From Mitosporidium daphniae (lineage: Eukaryota; Microsporidia): DNA of 38,735 nucleotides. Below the pieces are notes generated by a model that ran no database searches, was not told the origin of the DNA, and saw only the letters and a list, made by a program, of their open reading frames with translations. Below are positions 22,328-31,724 of this stretch, one piece after another. The stretch covers positions 1 through 38,735 of the forward strand of contig NW_013546401.1 of the NCBI RefSeq assembly GCF_000760515.2, given 5' to 3'. Numbering within the stretch: the stretch's first letter is position 1; every line of letters begins with the position of its first letter. The position numbers and the translations under genes were made by a program.

Positions 22328-25307
22328 ATGGCTGTTCACTCGACTTTTTCTTCCGTCTCCACCTCCACCCCGGCTTCTTCTGCTTCCTCTTCCTCGTTGC
22401 TACTTTCGATTTGCTCCGGTTTGGGGAAATACAAAACCACTGGCGAAAAAAGTGATCTGAAGACCGAATATATTTTTGATAAAGAATCCTTTGATTGCCT
22501 GAAGGATTTGAAAAAGATAGTCAGATATGAGATCCAAAAACAAAATCGCAAATTTTTGAGAACAATTACGGAATGGAATGTGATCAAGAATCACCTGATT
22601 CCTATTTTTCTTGAACATTCTCTTGGCGAATACATGCTATTCCCAAACGAAGAGGGAGATTCGCTAAATACGGACCGCCAGAGTGTAGAACAAACCAAAT
22701 ACGTGATTTCTCCATCTAAATACCAACTGTCGAAAATAATTTGTAAGCATGTTGAGTTACATCATAGTGGAAATTCTGGTTGCCATTACATGGCCTATTT
22801 CGCTTGAACAGTCGGAGTTTAAAAGCGAGGATTCTGAAATCAATTCGCCGTTCATATTATCAAAGGAGCTTTTGCAACTACACTTACAAAATAAGCTTGT
22901 CATTTGCGAAGCAAGGTTCATTACCGCTCTTGTGCAAGCCATTTCAGAATGCATCGCGGCTAGGTATCTTATTTGGATAATTTTAGCGAACACGAAGCAA
23001 ACAACGATATTCTGCAATCTTCCATCATTCAGCTGTCATTTATGCTTATTCGAAACCTATTGGTTGTTCCTGATGTATTGTTGCATGGTAAATCGATTCA
23101 AGTAGCTTGAGGAATTTTGTAATCCATAGGACCTCCTTCTCCTTCAACTTTCCAACTCTGGGTTTCTTGATTTGCTGCTATCTATTACCTCAGAATTAGT
23201 TGATCAAAATAGCAGATGGAACGATAGGATCCTCATCCTGGTAGAAATTATACATTGTTTTTGGGCTTCAAAAGATCCCACCGAATTAGTCTCCCTCGCA
23301 TTACAATCACACACCAGTGATTGTGACATTTCTTTATTAGATTCGAAGGATATGTGCAAGAAAAATGCCCACACTCCAACAAGACACTCCATGTTTGGCG
23401 GCACATTTTCGCACACGCTCACGGTTTGTAAATACGCGTTTCAATTTGTTTTTTAGAACGGGTCTGAATATGTGTTTGAAGGCTTCAAGCAATGTCCAGA
23501 ACTGGATGGCAAAAAGTTGTCCAAATATCGCAAACAGGCCCAAAAGGTGTGGCGGTAACATCTTAATGTTTACTAGAGCTTTTTGGACTTGATGAGCCCA
23601 TGTAACAATAGGAACACATCCACACTCTTTTCTTTTACTTGTCAATTTCTTTCAAGCAGTGCAGGAGCTTTGATACGGTCGTTTTTGTCGCATTTGTCTT
23701 CATTTCAAAGTAGCTATCATAATGACATTTTCAACACCAAATTTTACAACTCTGGCAGTGCTACCGAAAAAGACCACATGAGGTTTATTGGCATTGTGGC
23801 ATTTTCGATCCGCTTTTTCCTAGCGCTCCCAGATGGCCAAAAAAGGACACTTGGACCTGCGTCATCGATTCTTTCGAGCTATTTGAACACAGACGATCTC
23901 AGTAAATACATCTTTAAAAGACTGATGTCTTATGCCGATGAAAAGCAATTTGTTTTGCTTCATTCGAGCGTCGACTGCCTTTCGGCAGTGCTTTTTTTGA
24001 TTGATTTTACACTGTCTAAAGGGCGATTGAAAAGTGCGCACAAAGGCAATGTAGACAAGCATTCTGAGTTGATTGTCGCTTCAGCAGACTCTATTTTGTG
24101 CAATTTCTTTTATGATTTCGGGCATATTAGTTCGATAGCCCTTTTGTCAAAGTCAATTACTTATACCAAGTCCAGGGGGTTTGCTTGTTTGCATTTACTG
24201 TTAGTCTTCTCAAGTGTCTGATTGAGCTTAACCATATAATTCTTCGACTTTTAGAATCAAGAGGCAGCCATTTTGGATCCTTGGCGGTTCAGAGTAAAAA
24301 GAACAAACAAAACGCAACCGTTAGTGAGGACAATATTTCCGGTATTGATGCTTGTTTTTCCCTTCATAGGATCCCAACAAAGTTTCGAAAGAACCGAGGA
24401 CTTTTTATTGCGTATTGAAGCTTCTTTCATTTGCAGCAGCATCGTTGACAATTATTGCATGCTTTTAACGGAGGATGTTCGGCTTGGCAGTTCCACTACA
24501 CACTATGTTGCGAAAATGTTTTATCGAATTTTCGTAAAGCACCAAGCAGAGTCGCTATTTTATAAGGTAAACGCCATTTTTCAACGTCCAGATTTCAATT
24601 TTGCACATTTTTGAGCAGTTTTTAAGCACAAACGATTCGAAAAATGAGTTGGCTCTCTTCATTAGCTTTTTTTTGGGCAAGCTTTTTAAAAGGCTAAACG
24701 CATCGCCGTTTCTTCTGCTTGAAGTAAGATGTTCATCTTATTTTAGCTTTTATTTCCGAAAAATTCACAAGACTGTAAACGAATTTCCGAGGCACTCGCA
24801 ACACTTTAAGTGGATTTCGAGGAACCCAGTTGCAAAAAGCCCGACTACGTGACAGAATTAAGCCGTGTATTTGGGAATAGCATATGTATTTGCAACCAGC
24901 AGATCTTTTCGAGTATCTCGTTTGTACGTTGAAATGATATTAAGCTCCATGTGTACAATAAATGCTAACCCAGCCAACGAAAAATCGAAACATACATGCA
25001 TTCTTTTAGTACACAACAAGCGATCACAAAAAGAAGATTGGCGGTCTGGCTATCAAATATCTACTTTGCATTGGTGCAATCGAGTGCTCAGGTCACAAGA
25101 CCTCTGATAACCAAAGTTGAGCTTAATCGGTCAGATCGTTAGTTGCTGAATTTAATTTTGTCAGCGGATCAAAAGAATCCATGCAATGCTAGCAGCTTTT
25201 TCAACCAACAGCTAGCTTTAGCAGATATCGAAATTTTCTGCTCTCATAGCTTTGATTGCCATTTCTATTTTCTTTCTCCCTTTATTACAACTTGGCCCAG
25301 CAAATAA
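22328..25307 (+). CDS. TOF1: Fork-protection factor Tof1/Swi1/Timeless (13 deduced introns; C-terminal exons tentative)
   Basis: Replisome factor acting with Csm3/Tipin in fork pausing and checkpoint signalling. Exons: 22328-22742, 22768-22963, 22987-23101, 23130-23423, 23457-23546, 23577-24178, 24205-24341, 24370-24566, 24592-24723 and, less certainly, 24747-24774, 24811-24923, 24945-24952, 24974-25137, 25165-25307 (877 aa). N-terminal matches: LLLSICSGLGKY, CLKDLKKIVRYE, ILEILVAITWPI across the first splice, SFMLIRNLLVVPD, LLLLQLSNSGFLDLLL, RHSMFGGTF. Later: HYVAKMFYRIFVKHQAESLF, LGKLFKRLNASPFLLLELLF. The tail LAVWLSNIYFALVQ ... RPLITKVELN ... HFYFLSPFITTW resembles the conserved C-terminal block of Timeless. 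The exon 5-6 junction (donor GTGTGG) and an 8-nt exon at 24945-24952 are the weakest points; if exon 10 is not spliced, the frame would stop at 24809 (746 aa). Shorter than the roughly 1,200 aa of yeast and human proteins. Confidence 0.88.
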
Positions 25308-26068
25308 AAAACGATCAGCTCCAGAAATTGGACAATTTCGAACAAAGATCAACAGTATGTTGCGCAAGCTAAAGGAACCACTTCAAATCGCTCCAGAAGC
25401 TTAAATGATCGGACAATTTGCAAAAATCCAGGCGATTAAGAAGCATGCAGAATCTGGAGAAATGCCATCAGACTAGCCATATGCCATATGTCAAATTTAG
25501 CCCGCTCAAAAAACCTAAAATCCAAGTATTTCAAGAAGCTCGAAAAAGCACCCATTGGTCCGGGAAATGGCCACCAGGAGGAGCTCCGCCAAAAGGTCTC
25601 ATCGGACAATAAACTCCACGCATTTAAGACCGTTAAGTAATAACCCGATAAGAATGACTTTCTACTTTGCGTGCACCAATGCAAGCTTATTGCGGCCGTT
25701 GCAAACATCGTTTAATCAGGCGGTTGCTAGTTCTGGCGATGCACCAGGAACCATATTGCTTGAAATTGAGAATTTCAACCAAGCAGAATGATGATTTATA
25801 TGTGTATATTTCAACGCTTATCTTTACAGATAAATAGCAACCTCGGGAAATAAAGGCACTTGTGATTGAATTTTATGGCGTTTGTTGACAGTATGATACT
25901 TTAACGGTTGTGATGCTCGTCTTGGATGCTGCGTTAGGACGACGAAAGCGTTAATTGCCTCTTGGTCCCGATCACATTGCACTGGACGCGAGACGATTGG
26001 AACAATAAGTTAATTTTATTTTCTATTTTAAAAATACAATCGCCTCAAAATACGCCATCCATCTGATG
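25308..26068. other. 761-bp stretch with no gene I can name
   Basis: Unusually long for this window. The plus strand carries intron-like and coding-like pieces that I could not join into a known protein: an open Lys/Glu-rich frame at 25488-25640 (starts MSNLARSKNLKSKYFKKLEK), preceded by a 23-codon ORF at 25405-25476. A possible in-frame continuation follows after a 21-nt GTTAAG...ATAAG segment (25632-25652), reading NDFLLCVHQCKLIAAVAN. GT-AG pairs of intron size occur at 25355 onward. The minus strand shows no convincing coding. The last 270 bp (25800-26068) look non-coding and A/T-rich. A small spliced helical protein gene or a decayed gene is possible. No tRNA or snRNA signature was found. 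Confidence 0.4.
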
Positions 26069-29000
26069 TCAATATTTTGAAGTTTGCTTGTTTGAAATCC
26101 AGCGCGTAACATATGGCTGCAAAGATATTATTCTCTTATTAAAATCCGAGATTGTGCGGGTTCGAAAATACCAATTAAATCGATAATAAGGAGATGTCTG
26201 AAACGAATTTCGAATACTCCACAGGGCAGAATCGGACCCAAATCCGTGCACAGAAACAAGAAACAGCTACAGTTGGGTTAATGAAAAACACCTACAAGAT
26301 AGTTGTCGTCAGAAGGGGTCCAAAATTTGCTTTTCGGAAACCCAGAATCAGGAAGATTTTTCGAGTATTTCACATAGCAACAGATCTGGTTGTAAAGCTC
26401 TCGCGATTTTTGCAGCTTCTCTTCACCTCTCTCAATGTTGTGGGCTATCTTCACCAATTCTAAAAGTTAAAGCAAGAAAACACACCAGGATAGGCAGGAT
26501 ACATGGACCAAAACGCTTCCGAATATCTTTTAACCTCCGCCACATCCTTGGTTCCGATATCGGTGGAAATTTTCTCATACGCATGACTGCAGTAAGAAAA
26601 CACAATTACCGGCCGTGCTTTTCAGAGGCTTTTGAAAAGGCAATGAATTCCTTTCGAGACCAATCAATAAATCCTTGGCCAAACAATAGATCTCTTTCGT
26701 TGATTTCGGACTCGCTTAGAGGCTGTGCTAACGACGTTACACAAAGCGACATACCTGCTCGGATCAGGTCTTGCTTTTTTTCACGGTCGATTCTGGAAGA
26801 TTCAGACTCGCTTAAATGTATTGGGATAACAAAATCAGAATTGCGGCGATTCCAATTGGATTCCTTTTCGAGAAGCGAAAACAATCTCAAAGGGTGAAGC
26901 TGAAATGGCGATCTATTAGATGAGTTTGCGGATGCCAATTGGTACATTCTTAGGCCTTTCGCTTGCCTCTGCGGTTTGGTGATGGGCTGCTTGACCACCG
27001 GAAGTCCCAATGCTTCTCGATATTCCGGATCCTCCGTGGAAAACATAGAGCGCCTTCCTCTTTTGCCAGACAAATCGACACCGGGTCTTGTGAGCGATGA
27101 TTCAAGCCTCTAAGGGTCAAAATCAAACTCACTTGCCTTTACCAGAGGATCATCTCCGTTTTTCAGGTCGGGGGCGCTTGAACCCGATTCAACAGAAAAG
27201 GTGTGTAGATCCTCAATACCGATGCTTTGGTATCGCTGGAAGATTTCCCTTGTCTTTGTTTCCCCTTGCTCGATCAGGGACTCAATAGAAACATCCCTCC
27301 TATATGTTTATATGACCACAATCCTAACATGGAATGAAGACTATCGTCATCTAGCAAGTCGGAAGCCCCGGACTTTATCATATTAATGAGCTCGACACTA
27401 GAGGGTTGCGAATCCACGACATGATGTCCCCGTTGGATAACCAACTGGTCCAGGCGAAGCTTCCTCAAGCTTTTGTCAAGAATACGCTCCTCAATCGAGT
27501 TCTACGGTGACAATGGCGAGTTTACCTCCGTTAACAACCTAAAAACCTTGACAGGCTTTTTTTGTCCAATTCGGTGTGCTCTATCTTGAGCTTGCAAATC
27601 GGCTTGGGGATTCCTAAAGTAAGAAAAATTGAAAACCAATCGCTATCGTAGATAACAACCACATCTGCGGTGTATAAATTGATCCCAAGCCCGCCTGCAC
27701 GTGTAGTTAATAGAAATATAAACTTTGAGCTGTTTGGGGCATTGTACTCCTCCACATACCGAACTCTGACATCTGAATCGGTTTGTCCATCAATTCGACA
27801 ATAATCTAGCAGCAAGAAATGCGCGTCGCCTACCATAGTTGAGCCATTCACAAAAATCCTCAATAATATCAAGCATGCGACTCATTTGGCTGAAAATCAA
27901 AACGCGCGAGCCGTTTTCTTTGCAGCGAACGAGCAGCTTGTGTAAAGCGATCATTTTCCCAGAGTTTTCAATCAAATGGAATCCTGCTGCATATGGAGGC
28001 CCTGGCTCGGCTCCATCAAACAAATACGGATGGTTGCAGCATTTCCTGAGCTGCATCACAATATTCATTAGCCGGGTTGTCGCTGGAAGTTTTCCCAATC
28101 CAGGATGCTTTGGCAAGATCAGTGACTCGATGTCTTTCTCCAAAATCTTTTGATACCATAGTTTTTGCATCGGGCTGGGCGGAACAAAAAGACAGATTTC
28201 CTTTTTTGGCGGAAGTCCCTTTTCAACGTCCAATTTGAGCCGACGAAGCAAACAGGGCTTCAAAAGCATCCTCAACTGATCTATTATGTTATCGGAGGAG
28301 GAATTGTCTTGTTTGCTTTCTTTTTCCTAAAAAAAGGCAACAAAGTGCATACAAATTTGGATGAGCCATTGGACGCAGTTTTGGATGACGATAGCTGAAG
28401 AAACCACTCATCAAACTCTTCTGAAGACGAAAAGAGCTCGGGCATTAGAAAGTTCAAAAGAGCCCAAAGCTCATGCAGGTTATTTTGAAGCGGAGTTCCT
28501 GTGATCAATAATCGATAATTTGTCGGAATCAGACGGACAATTTGCGACAGAAGACTTTGTTCGTTTTTTATTCTATGAGCTTCATCGATCACCAGATAAA
28601 CCCATTTAATCTTTTTTATAAAAGATCTTTCAATCATTCCAATCTCATAAGAAGTTATTAGAACATCAAAGGGAGCCACTCCGTCTTTTGAAGTGTCCGA
28701 CTTGATTGACTTGATGATATTTGCCCTCTCTGACTTGTCTCCATGAAGCACCAAAGTTTTGAGATCGGGAATCCACTTATTGGACTCTTGCAACCAATTG
28801 ATAATGGTACTTTTAGGCGCCACAATCAGAATTGGCTCGTCGGTATTGCAGATCATCTTCAAATAGCCGATAAAAGCCAATGTTTGCAGAGTTTTACCGA
28901 GGCCCTAAGATAAACAAACCATTGAAAACCATTTCATCAGCCAGGATTCCATTTACATTATTTTCGTAAAGTGAAATCAACCAATTCAACCCTTCCAGTT

Positions 29001-29360
29001 GATAATGGCGCATTGTACCATTTTTAACGTCTAAAATTAGGATACTGCTGGGCTACAAAATGGGGTGGTGGTAAAAATATATGGGCTGTCTTTCAAAGCA
29101 GGATCTTCTGGCGCGGTTTTCGGCGTCAAAAGGTCGCTGGGCGCAGCAGGTGCCCTTTGTTTTGAAAATCTTCGGCCTCTGGTGCCTCTGAGCCCAGATA
29201 TTTTAAAATTAATAAAATTCTGAAAAACAGGCGATTTTCCAATAAAATATGAATATCTTTTGACAAGTGCATTTAATTCGTCGACGGGACTGCGATCGTG
29301 TGCCGAAAATGAATCATTCTCATCGTGGGAAAAATGACAATTGTTCTCATTAACTACCAT
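26069..29360 (-). CDS. ISW1/ISW2 family: ISWI-family chromatin-remodelling ATPase (11 introns)
   Basis: SNF2-family nucleosome-spacing motor. Exons (complement): 29360-29057, 29030-28930, 28904-28353, 28326-27834, 27805-27637, 27613-27526, 27501-27329, 27299-27143, 27109-26610, 26586-26486, 26459-26296, 26266-26069; exactly 999 aa. Introns are 23-33 nt. Motifs: [20 protein letters not shown] and GILADEMGLGKT (Walker A Lys about 139, split by an intron before GLGKT), [10 protein letters not shown] (DEAH at about 242), [74 protein letters not shown]. Then ISWI-specific HAND ([20 protein letters not shown]), SANT with the IERGE motif, and SLIDE ([20 protein letters not shown]). The full HAND-SANT-SLIDE set makes ISWI rather than CHD or Snf2 certain; ISW1 versus ISW2 cannot be decided. 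The eighth intron (27142-27110) has its donor chosen for phase. Confidence 0.96.
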
Positions 29361-29437
29361 AAAAATTAATCATTCGCATAAAGTTTTAATTTTGCAAAAT
29401 CTTTTTATTGATCAAATGATTTGATTTTTTCTGCTAA
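29361..29437. promoter_or_regulatory. 77-bp divergent promoter between ISWI and TRAP-beta genes
   Basis: Start codons of the divergent genes are 77 bp apart. The interval is A/T rich, with AGTTTTAATTTT near its ISWI-proximal half and a TGATCAAATGATTTGATT segment containing overlapping TGAT/ATCA half-sites. Regulatory function is inferred from position only. Confidence 0.5.
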
Positions 29438-30099
29438 ATGCTTGGTACTTTATTGCCCTCATTGGGATTTTTCCTGGTAAATTGGCTCAACTAACCCCCT
29501 TTAGTCATTGGTTTTGGTTGCATCAGCAAACATGGGACCATTTTTGTTGGTTGAAAAGACTATTCAACAGCCTATACAGGACATGCCTTGTGCCGTTCAA
29601 ATAACTATTTATAATGTTGGTGACAGGTCCTCCCATTCTCACGTTTATTTTTAGAAGTGCTTATGATCTCTTTCTTCTTGACACGTCTTTCGCTCCAGAA
29701 AATTTCAGTCTTTTACATGATGGAAATATAAAAGAAAAAATTCCGGAACTTTTGCCTTCAGAGTCGTTTGAATATAAATTTACGATGAAACCCCTTATTT
29801 CTGGTCACTTTTGGGACAAAAAAGCTCTTGTCTCCTATTTAGACGATAAAGAATTTAATTCCAATATTCAAGTATGTATACCTTTCTTTCTTTAGAGAGC
29901 ATTTTCATCCGCCTCAGAATATTCATATATCCTAATTCCGGAGCAATATCATGCTTACGTTTCGTCTAACCCTATTATCTGGACTATCATCCTGATTTTT
30001 TCTGCCATGTGTGTCGTTTTTCCTATGCTGAAATACCGCTCGAGCTGTAACTTAGTTGCCAGGCATTTTGGTTTGAAGAACAAACCGGCACAAAATTAA
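29438..30099 (+). CDS. SSR2: Translocon-associated protein subunit beta (TRAP-beta/SSR2)
   Basis: ER membrane protein that binds the Sec61 translocon. Exons 29438-29476, 29505-29626, 29655-29871 and 29896-30099 join through 28-, 28- and 24-nt introns to 193 aa. Splicing creates a clean signal peptide, MLGTLLPSLGFFL-SLVLVASA, that exists in no single exon. The lumenal beta-sandwich follows: VQITIYNVGDRSAYDLFLLD, FAPENFSLLHDG, YKFTMKPLISGHFWDKKALV. One transmembrane helix (IIWTIILIFSAMCVVFPML) and a short basic cytosolic tail close the protein. The second intron has an unusual donor, GTCCTC. The length (193 aa) matches the family. TRAP is missing from ascomycete yeasts, so retention is a mild lineage clue. 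It sits 51 bp before the dolichol kinase gene on the same strand; both serve the ER. Confidence 0.9.
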
Positions 30100-30150
30100 T
30101 TCCCCATTAAACAATTAAAGCGGGCTAGCACACATGATAACAATTTTGGC

Positions 30151-31042
30151 ATGCAATTGAGTGTTGTACAAACATCCCTCCCAGTGTTTACAAATTAATT
30201 TCCGAGTGTCGACACTTTTATTAATTTTGGCTGCCATATTGTGGAATATCTTGAATCCCAGATCGGGATTGCCTTCTGATTACTTTTTAGCCTTTTTTAC
30301 ATACCATGCCATGCTAGTTTATATGTATTGGATGCTTGTTCTTTTAGGGGCTTTCTATCTTATTGAAGCACTGAAATCCCGCTTCAATAGCCATCAAGTG
30401 GAGTTTAAATGCTACTCCAAATTGCAACTCAACATTTTAAGGAAGGCATTTCACTTTGCTATTTTTTGCATCATCATTGTTCCGATTAGATTTTGCAATG
30501 ATATTTCGGTGTTCTACCTAGTTCAGGCATGTTCTTCGGTGGTGCTGTTATCATTTGTGGCTGTTGAATTTATTCGTATTCATTACCCCTTCTCGATGGT
30601 TTCAACATGTATTACTGGATACATGATAAGATTTACCGGCCATTCTCACAAGAAGAATAGGGTAAAGCCTATCACGGATCATATTTATCTGATGGCAGGT
30701 GTGACCCTCCCCTTGCTAATATCGGCCCCAAATTCGCTGGAATCGCTGTCCGGTTGTATCACCCTGGGCCTTGGTGATTCCGCGGCAGCCCTTGGCGGGT
30801 GCACTTATGGGATATATCGTATCCCTGGCTCCAATGGGAAAACCGTAGGCGGGGCGCTTTGTTGCATTGTAGCTTTGTTTCTTTCATCGATGCTTCTTTC
30901 ATATTCGCAGATCAGCTTTTGGGAGTCCCTTGTTTTATCAACGATCACTTCTGTGGTTGAAGTTTATAGCCCCATCAACGACAACATCGTACTTCCATTA
31001 ACATATTGGGTAGTGCTAAAGAAGCTAATAAAACCTGGCTAA
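30151..31042 (+). CDS. SEC59: Dolichol kinase (Sec59/DOLK)
   Basis: CTP-dependent ER enzyme that makes dolichyl phosphate for N-glycosylation and GPI anchors. Multi-pass membrane protein of about 289 aa. Family motifs in the C-terminal half: KPITDHIYLMAGVTLPLLIS, ITLGLGDSAAALGGCTYG, YRIPGSNGKTVGGA and VEVYSPINDNIVLPLTYW, matching the proposed CTP-binding loop and NDN(L/I)VLPL block. The long frame has no ATG at its 5' end, only GTG/TTG after a stop. I propose a four-codon first exon, ATG CAA TTG AGT (30151-30162), spliced over a 22-nt intron (30163-30184) into TGT TTA CAA; this restores a normal start but is the least certain splice call. Shorter than yeast Sec59 (about 519 aa), mainly by loss of N-terminal membrane segments. 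It converges on the eL20 gene, with only 25 bp between stops. Confidence 0.9.
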
Positions 31043-31067
31043 CTTATTTCCTACTTTTTATTAATAC

Positions 31068-31669
31068 TTAAGCAGCGGTGCTTGGACGGCAACCAGCAAA
31101 TATGGGTCGGAAAGAACGATTTGTGCTGTGGGGAACAGGAAACTTGAGTTTGGAGTCAATCAACTGTTTGATATAAGGACGACGAAGATCGGCAGCCTTG
31201 ACCTCTTCAATGCGGATGATGTGGATTGAAGAGAAGCGGGCGCGATGGCGGGATGCCATATCTTGGTAGCAAGATGCTATGGCATCGGTGCGAGAGCACT
31301 CTCTATATTCCTTATACATATTATGAGTTCCAGAGCGAGAGTCGTATCTGATCCAAATGCCATAGTTTTTAACGGTTGATGGCTTCTTTTCAAAGACTTC
31401 CTTAATAGAAACAATATCTCCAGCAGAGCTTTTGACCTTCTTTAGCCTTTTAACAAAGTACCAGAATCTGCTTTTGGCAACAACCTTGTTTGGAGCAAAT
31501 ATCTGCAACTTGTACAGAGGGGGCTCTGGCTCCTCCTTTGAAGGGAGCTTTCTTCCAATCACTTCATATTCATGGATCTATAAAATTAGCATTTACATCA
31601 ACATGTTAGAGGATGGATGAAAGAGATACACAACCACAAGATATTGAGGGAGTTCCTTACTCTGGACAT
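31068..31669 (-). CDS. RPL20: Ribosomal protein eL20 (L18a), 83-nt first intron
   Basis: 60S subunit protein. Exon 1 (31669-31661) is ATG plus two codons; an 83-nt intron (31660-31578) follows, then exon 2 (31577-31068); 172 aa. The spliced start MSRIHEYEVIGRKLP matches the (E/F)KEYQVIGRRLP start of the family. Further matches: PPLYKLQIFAPNKVVAKSRF, WYFVKRLKKVKSSAGDIV, VKNYGIWIRYDSRSGTHNMY, SIHIIRIEEVKAADLRRPYI and KFPVPHS. The intron is three times the local norm, has a canonical GTAAGG donor and TGCTAAT branch-like sequence, and sits immediately after the start codon, a placement common in fungal ribosomal protein genes. Upstream lies an A/T-only box of about 40 bp. Confidence 0.96.
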
Positions 31670-31724
31670 GGCAGATTTAAAAATTATTAAATTTTACTTT
31701 TAAAATTTACAACCATCACATTTG

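Noticed and set aside
24775-24809. Early tof1 end at the TAA of 24807-24809 (ending RISEALATL)
   Set aside because: A 36-nt intron over this point restores a frame leading to Timeless-like C-terminal sequence; kept as the alternative rather than the main model.
25222-25401. 60-codon plus-strand frame with a transmembrane-like segment (KFSALIALIAISIFFLPLLQ), briefly considered a GET1-like protein
   Set aside because: It overlaps in another frame the tof1 exon carrying the Timeless-like C-terminal block, has no start codon or later membrane segments, and its hydrophobicity comes from a T-rich stretch.
26159-26172. GGTTCGAAAATACC resembling a tRNA B box
   Set aside because: No A box or cloverleaf fits around it and it lies within the conserved SLIDE-domain exon of ISWI.
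31578-31660. Box C/D snoRNA hosted in the eL20 intron
   Set aside because: A weak TTGATGT resembles a C box but no matching D box (CTGA) or terminal stem is present.
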